Assembly (NCBI GenBank): GCA_021324465.1
Contig: JAJPJB010000008.1
Span: 1-64,000, forward strand
Origin: Hyphomicrobiaceae bacterium
GTDB lineage: Bacteria > Pseudomonadota > Alphaproteobacteria > Rhizobiales > Xanthobacteraceae
Direction: 5' to 3'
DNA length: 64,000 nucleotides
Part shown: positions 59,708 to 64,000 of the stretch, one piece after another
How positions within the stretch are numbered: position 1 is the first letter of the stretch
How the letters are laid out: each line of letters begins with the position of its first letter
Position numbers and translations under genes: made by a program
Notes under the pieces: model-generated
What the model saw: only the letters and a program-made list of their open reading frames with translations
What the model was told of the DNA's origin: nothing
Databases searched by the model: none

Positions 59708-59735
59708 ATGGCTTTCGCGCTTTCGCGAAAACCAT
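59708..59735 (+). promoter_or_regulatory. Leader hairpin of pnp
   Basis: The 12-base arms ATGGCTTTCGCG and CGCGAAAACCAT pair except for one C-A mismatch, around the loop CTTT, and end just before the GAGAG ribosome site of pnp. In Escherichia coli the pnp leader hairpin is cut by RNase III and used by PNPase to limit its own synthesis. This hairpin is in the right place for similar control. Confidence 0.5.
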
Positions 59736-59749
59736 GAGAGAAAATCGCA

Positions 59750-61921
59750 ATGTTCAATACTCAACGGGTGCAACTTGACTGGGGTGGTCGACCACTCACG
59801 CTAGAGACGGGTAGATTGGCGCGCCAGGCCGACGGCGCAGTGTTTGCTTCCTACGGCGAGACCACGGTGCTGGCGACCGTAGTCGCCGCAAAGCAGCCCA
59901 AAGAAGGAATCGATTTCCTTCCGCTGACCTGCAATTATCAGGAAAAGTACTATGCCGCCGGACGCATTCCGGGCGGCTATTTCAAGCGCGAAGCGCGTCC
60001 CACCGAAAAGGAAACGCTGGTCTCCAGGCTCATCGATCGGCCGGTCCGGCCGTTATTCGCCGAGGGCTGGCGCTGCGACACGCAGGTGATCGTGACCGTG
60101 CTGTCCCACGATCTGGAGAACGATCCCGACATCGTGGCGATGGTTGCCGCCTCGGCGGCGCTGACGTTATCCGGCGTGCCGTTCATGGGCCCGATCGGGG
60201 CCGCCCGCGTCGGCTTCATCAACAACGAATATGTGCTCAACCCGCAAATCGACGAGATGAGCGAGAGCCAGCTCGATCTGGTCGTGGCCGGCACCCAGGA
60301 CGCCGTCCTGATGGTTGAGTCGGAGGCGAGAGAGCTCTCCGAGGAAATCATGCTCGGCGCCGTGATGTTCGGTCATCGTCATTTCCAGCCGGTCATCGAC
60401 GCCATAATCAGGCTCGCCGAGAAGGCTGCGAAGGAGCCGCGCGAGCTCACGCTGGCTGACAATGCCGCGCTCGAGAAGGAAATCCTTGATCTGATCGAAA
60501 AAGATTTGCGTGCGGCTTACGCAATCCCGGAAAAGGCGGAACGACATAAGGCGATCGACGCCGCGAAGGAAAAAGTGCTCGCGCATTTCTGTCCTGCGGA
60601 GGTGGCAGAGCCGAAATATCCAAAGCTGCAGGTTGCCGGCGTCTTCAAGGAACTGGAAGCCAAGATCGTGCGCTGGAACATCCTGGATACCGGCAGGCGC
60701 ATCGACGGCCGTGACGTCAAGAGTGTGCGACCGATTGTGTGCGAGGTCGGCGTGCTGCCGCGCACTCATGGCTCGGCACTGTTCACGCGCGGCGAGACCC
60801 AGGCGCTTGTCGTCGCGACCTTGGGCACGGGCGAAGACGAGCAATTCGTCGACGCGCTGCAAGGGACCTACAAGGAATCGTTCCTGCTGCACTATAATTT
60901 TCCACCCTTTTCGGTCGGCGAGACCGGACGGCTTGGCGCCCCGGGCCGCCGTGAAATCGGCCACGGCAAGCTCGCTTGGCGAGCCATCCATCCGGTGCTG
61001 CCGGCGCACACCGTATTTCCCTACACCATTCGCGTGGTTTCGGAGATCACCGAATCCAACGGCTCGTCGTCGATGGCCACGGTCTGCGGCACGTCGCTGT
61101 CGCTGATGGATGCCGGCGTGCCGTTGAAGCGGCCGACCGCCGGTATCGCCATGGGTCTGATCAAGGAGGGCGAGCGGTTCGCGGTTCTCTCTGACATCCT
61201 CGGCGACGAAGACCATCTCGGCGACATGGACTTCAAGGTCGCCGGCACCGAACGTGGCGTCACCTCGCTGCAGATGGACATCAAGATCTCCGGCATCACG
61301 GAAGAGATCATGAGGATAGCCCTGGCCCAGGCCAAGGACGGGCGCATGCACATCCTCGGCGAGATGGGCAAAGCGATCACGCAGCATCGCGCCGAGCTCG
61401 GCGAGCACGCGCCGCGCATCGAGGTATTCTCCATCCCGGTGGACAAGATTCGCGAAGTCATCGGTTCCGGCGGCAAGGTGATCCGTGAAATCGTGGAAAA
61501 GACCGGCGCCAAGATCGACATCCAGGACGACGGCACCGTGAAGGTCGCTTCGGCGAAATCCGAATCGATCAAGGCCGCCATCAACTGGATCAAATCGATC
61601 GCCTCCGAGCCTGAGGTCGGCCATATCTATGATGGCACGGTCGTCAAGGTGATGGATTTCGGCGCTTTCGTGAACTTCTTCGGCGCCAAGGACGGGCTCG
61701 TCCATATCAGTCAACTGGCGCCGCGCCGTGTGCAAAAGACCAGCGACATCGTTAAGGAAGGCGACAAGGTGAAGGTGAAACTCCTCGGCTTCGACGAGCG
61801 CGGCAAGGTTCGGCTGTCGATGAAGGCCGTCGATCAGCAGACCGGCGAAGATCTTGAGGCGAGGCAGAAGGCCGAGGGCGAGCAGCCGCACGAAGCGGCG
61901 GCCGGCGGCGCCGCGGAATAG
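59750..61921 (+). CDS. pnp: Polyribonucleotide nucleotidyltransferase (PNPase)
   Basis: PNPase degrades RNA from the 3' end by phosphorolysis. The 723-residue protein has two RNase PH domains ([20 protein letters not shown] in the first, [14 protein letters not shown] in the second), a KH domain with VIGSGGK at 570-576, and an S1 domain from about 624 ([14 protein letters not shown]). It is the last gene of the operon, and a strong terminator follows. Confidence 0.98.
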   Translation: MFNTQRVQLDWGGRPLTLETGRLARQADGAVFASYGETTVLATVVAAKQPKEGIDFLPLTCNYQEKYYAAGRIPGGYFKREARPTEKETLVSRLIDRPVRPLFAEGWRCDTQVIVTVLSHDLENDPDIVAMVAASAALTLSGVPFMGPIGAARVGFINNEYVLNPQIDEMSESQLDLVVAGTQDAVLMVESEARELSEEIMLGAVMFGHRHFQPVIDAIIRLAEKAAKEPRELTLADNAALEKEILDLIEKDLRAAYAIPEKAERHKAIDAAKEKVLAHFCPAEVAEPKYPKLQVAGVFKELEAKIVRWNILDTGRRIDGRDVKSVRPIVCEVGVLPRTHGSALFTRGETQALVVATLGTGEDEQFVDALQGTYKESFLLHYNFPPFSVGETGRLGAPGRREIGHGKLAWRAIHPVLPAHTVFPYTIRVVSEITESNGSSSMATVCGTSLSLMDAGVPLKRPTAGIAMGLIKEGERFAVLSDILGDEDHLGDMDFKVAGTERGVTSLQMDIKISGITEEIMRIALAQAKDGRMHILGEMGKAITQHRAELGEHAPRIEVFSIPVDKIREVIGSGGKVIREIVEKTGAKIDIQDDGTVKVASAKSESIKAAINWIKSIASEPEVGHIYDGTVVKVMDFGAFVNFFGAKDGLVHISQLAPRRVQKTSDIVKEGDKVKVKLLGFDERGKVRLSMKAVDQQTGEDLEARQKAEGEQPHEAAAGGAAE

Positions 61922-61952
61922 AACGGCGAGCGCCGCAACTCGATCCACAAAC

Positions 61953-61980
61953 AAAAGGCGGCCGAGCGGCCGCCTTTTTC
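61953..61980. terminator. Bidirectional terminator between pnp and the multidrug pump gene
   Basis: A perfect 11-base stem, AAAAGGCGGCC (61953-61963) and GGCCGCCTTTT (61968-61978), with a GAGC loop is flanked by A's and T's. On the plus strand it runs into TTTTTCTTTTG. It lies between convergent genes and should end both transcripts. Confidence 0.85.
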
Positions 61981-62004
61981 TTTTGTATGACGCTGCGGCG
62001 TGGC

Positions 62005-63549
62005 TCACTCGGGGACGACGACGTGGTCCTTGCCCGCTGCCGATGCTCTCCTGAACACCAGGAGCAACGGAAATACCGCAAGCGTCGCAATCATCAACAG
62101 CTTGTAATCATCGATATAGGCGATGATCTGCGCCTGTCCGGTGATGATTGCGTCAAGCGCGGCGCGCCCGGTGGCTGTGAGCGGATCCCAGAAATGGGCG
62201 ACGCCGGGATTCTCAAAGCCGCGATTCACCGCGGTAACATGGGCAGCGATGGTGGCATGATTGACTTGCATATTGCGCGTCAAGAGTGCGTTCACGGCCG
62301 AAATGCCGACGCTTGAGCCGATGTTGCGCGATAGATTGTAGAAACCGGCACCTTCGGTGCGGTGCTCGGCCGGCAGCGTCGACAAAGTTGCCGCGCTGAG
62401 CGGCACGAACAGGAAGCCAAGGCCAACGCCCTGCACCATGCCGACGTCGATGATTTGCGCCTGCGATATGTCGGGTGTCCAGCCGGTCATGGCGTTGAAC
62501 GACCAAGCCGTAACAGCAAGTCCGATGCCCAGCAAGATGCGCATGTCTACGCGCCCCACCAGGCGGCCAACGATCAGCATCGATACCATAGTGCCGATGC
62601 CGCGCGGGCCCATGACCAGGCCGGCGGTGACCACGGGATAATTCATCAAGCCTTGCAGATACGGCGGCTGCAGCGCGAGCGAGGCGTAATAGGTCAAACC
62701 CACGACCGCAACAAAGACGACGCCGGCCGCAAAATTGCGATCGCGAAACAATTGCGGACGCACGAACGGCTTCTCTGCGGTGAAGGTGTGCACCAGAAAG
62801 AGATAGAAGGCGGATGCGGCAACGACTGCTTCAATGATGATTTCGCCGGACCCGAACCAGTCCTTGATCTCACCGCGGTCGAGCATGACCTGGAGTGCGC
62901 CGAGCGCGAGACTGAGCGTGCCAAAGCCGAACCAATCGAGCCTCTCGCCGTCGCGGCGCGGTGTATCCGGCAAGAACGCGATCATGCCGAGAAGACCCAA
63001 AATGCCGATGGGAAGATTGATATAGAAGACATAGCGCCACGAGTAATTCTCGGTGAGCCAGCCCCCGAGCACAGGGCCAAGCACCGGGCCAACCATCACG
63101 CCGACGCCGAACAGGCCCATGGCGAAGCCCTGGCGCTCCTTCGGATAGATCGTGAACAGCACCGACTGTGACAGCGGTACCAGGGCCGCACCAAATGCGC
63201 CTTGCAGCACGCGAAACAGCACGATCTGCGTCAAGCTCTGCGCCATGCCACAGAGCATCGAGGCCACGGTGAAGCCGCCGACCGAAACCAGAAACAAGCG
63301 CTTGAGACCAAACCGGGCGGCAAGAAAGCCGGTCGGCGGCGTCATGATGGCCGCGGCGACAATGTAAGACGTCAGCACCCAGTCAATCTGATCCTGGCTC
63401 GCCGCGACGCTGCCCTGCATGTAAGGCAGCGCCACATTGGCAATCGTGGTGTCGAGCGCCTGCATTAGTGTGGCGAGGATCACGCATAGCGTGATCATGC
63501 CGCGATTGGTCCCCGCGGCGGTGCGATCGGCAGCCATCGCGCTCACCAT
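62005..63549 (-). CDS. DHA2 family MFS multidrug transporter (EmrB/QacA-like)
   Basis: The 514-residue protein has about 14 membrane spans and the DHA2 patterns DTTIANVALPYMQG and WVLTSYIVAAAIMTPPTG, with FGVGVMVGPVLGPVLGGWL as motif C of drug-proton antiporters. It should export toxic compounds using the proton gradient, together with the membrane fusion protein encoded just upstream. The start is the ATG at 63549, overlapping the partner's stop by seven bases; a second ATG four codons in is possible. Confidence 0.92.
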   Translation of the reverse strand: MVSAMAADRTAAGTNRGMITLCVILATLMQALDTTIANVALPYMQGSVAASQDQIDWVLTSYIVAAAIMTPPTGFLAARFGLKRLFLVSVGGFTVASMLCGMAQSLTQIVLFRVLQGAFGAALVPLSQSVLFTIYPKERQGFAMGLFGVGVMVGPVLGPVLGGWLTENYSWRYVFYINLPIGILGLLGMIAFLPDTPRRDGERLDWFGFGTLSLALGALQVMLDRGEIKDWFGSGEIIIEAVVAASAFYLFLVHTFTAEKPFVRPQLFRDRNFAAGVVFVAVVGLTYYASLALQPPYLQGLMNYPVVTAGLVMGPRGIGTMVSMLIVGRLVGRVDMRILLGIGLAVTAWSFNAMTGWTPDISQAQIIDVGMVQGVGLGFLFVPLSAATLSTLPAEHRTEGAGFYNLSRNIGSSVGISAVNALLTRNMQVNHATIAAHVTAVNRGFENPGVAHFWDPLTATGRAALDAIITGQAQIIAYIDDYKLLMIATLAVFPLLLVFRRASAAGKDHVVVPE

Positions 63550-64000
63550 AGATGCGGCAGGCCGCGGGCGTGGCCGGTGTCAACATTGACTTCGACGCTC
63601 ATGCCGGCCCGCAGCGGCGGCAGCGTCCGATCGCTGGTATCGACGCGGATCCGCATGGGCACCCGCTGTACGACCTTTACCCAGTTGCCGCTGCTATTCT
63701 GCGCCGGCAGCAAGGAAAACTCCTGCGCTGCGGCCGGGCTGATGCTCTGCACCGTGCCGTGCCAGACGGCATTGGGGTAAGTGTCGACCGTCACCGTAAC
63801 CGATTGTCCCGGTCGCACATAGGTCAGCTCGGTCTCCTTCGGATTGGCATCAATCCAGACGTGATCGGTATCGACGAGGTAGAATGCGGTCGTGGAAGCC
63901 GCGAGATATTTGCCGGGCGCGATGCTGGGCACGTCGGTTACAGTCCCGGAGAACGGCGCCCTGACGACCGTGTGATCGAGCTGACGCTGCGCTTCTTGGA
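63543..64000 (-). CDS. HlyD/EmrA-type membrane fusion protein, C-terminal part (cut by the window end)
   Basis: The frame is open from the window edge to the TGA at 63543-63545, giving 151 codons. The visible part has the second half of the lipoyl-like domain (HTVVRAPFSGTVTDV) and the beta-barrel region (VWIDANPKETELTYVRPGQS, then LRAGMSVEVNVDTGH). It should link the DHA2 pump to the periplasm or an outer-membrane channel. The N-terminal anchor lies outside the window. Confidence 0.9.
   Translation of the reverse strand, partial: QEAQRQLDHTVVRAPFSGTVTDVPSIAPGKYLAASTTAFYLVDTDHVWIDANPKETELTYVRPGQSVTVTVDTYPNAVWHGTVQSISPAAAQEFSLLPAQNSSGNWVKVVQRVPMRIRVDTSDRTLPPLRAGMSVEVNVDTGHARGLPHLW

Noticed and set aside
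60167-62008. A 613-codon open frame antisense to pnp
   Set aside because: It is explained by codon bias of pnp on the other strand and shows no protein-family motif.

Overview
This window is a high-GC chromosomal segment of an alphaproteobacterium, most likely of the order Hyphomicrobiales (Rhizobiales), near the Bradyrhizobium/Xanthobacteraceae lineages. The evidence is the aerobic-type cob gene order, an rpsT-dnaA-dnaN-recF-gyrB block, a tsaB-rimI-miaB-phoH-ybeY-corC-lnt-regulator-metK-trmB block, a rimP-nusA-ylxR-infB-rbfA-truB-rpsO-pnp block, and an abundant-type Rhizobiales palindromic repeat after gyrB. No species name can be given from sequence alone.

Region 1 (1-14.5 kb) is a cobalamin (vitamin B12) cluster: the end of cobW, then cobN, cobG, cobH, cobI, cobJ, cobL, cobE and cobM on the plus strand, mostly coupled by ATGA overlaps. 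cobK and cbiD lie on the minus strand. After them come cobB, cobT (minus) and cobS. Together they cover corrin-ring methylation, ring contraction, a,c-amidation, cobalt insertion and nucleotide-loop assembly. cobF is absent here and cbiD is present, so the pathway looks like a hybrid of the aerobic and anaerobic gene sets.

Region 2 (14.7-25.6 kb) is accessory. Eight minus-strand genes run in one direction: a GMC oxidoreductase, a MetE-C-like protein, a [2Fe-2S] subunit, a Tat-type molybdopterin oxidoreductase, two CoA-transferase subunits (the beta gene carries an apparent frameshift) and two coupled Gfo/Idh/MocA dehydrogenases. A DapA-like aldolase gene diverges from them. It reads as a catabolic pathway for an unidentified alcohol, aldehyde or acid.

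Region 3 (25.7-34.1 kb) is the replication block: rpsT, about 1 kb without a convincing gene, then dnaA, dnaN, recF, a small unknown ORF and gyrB. The gyrB product has alanine where the Toprim catalytic glutamate is expected.

Region 4 (34.1-51.7 kb) holds an MBL-fold protein, an ICMT-like membrane methyltransferase, an unknown membrane-anchored protein, a PfkB kinase, trpS and nfu. These are followed by tsaB-rimI, an orphan TctC solute-binding protein, then miaB-phoH-ybeY-corC-lnt, an XRE regulator, metK (with a disturbed 5' end), trmB and a DUF2336 gene.

Region 5 (51.7-64 kb) is the rimP-to-pnp translation and RNA operon, with an attenuator-like leader before rimP and a hairpin leader before pnp. 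A minus-strand DHA2 multidrug pump follows, with its HlyD/EmrA partner cut by the window end.

No rRNA, tRNA, CRISPR array, insertion sequence or phage gene was recognised.
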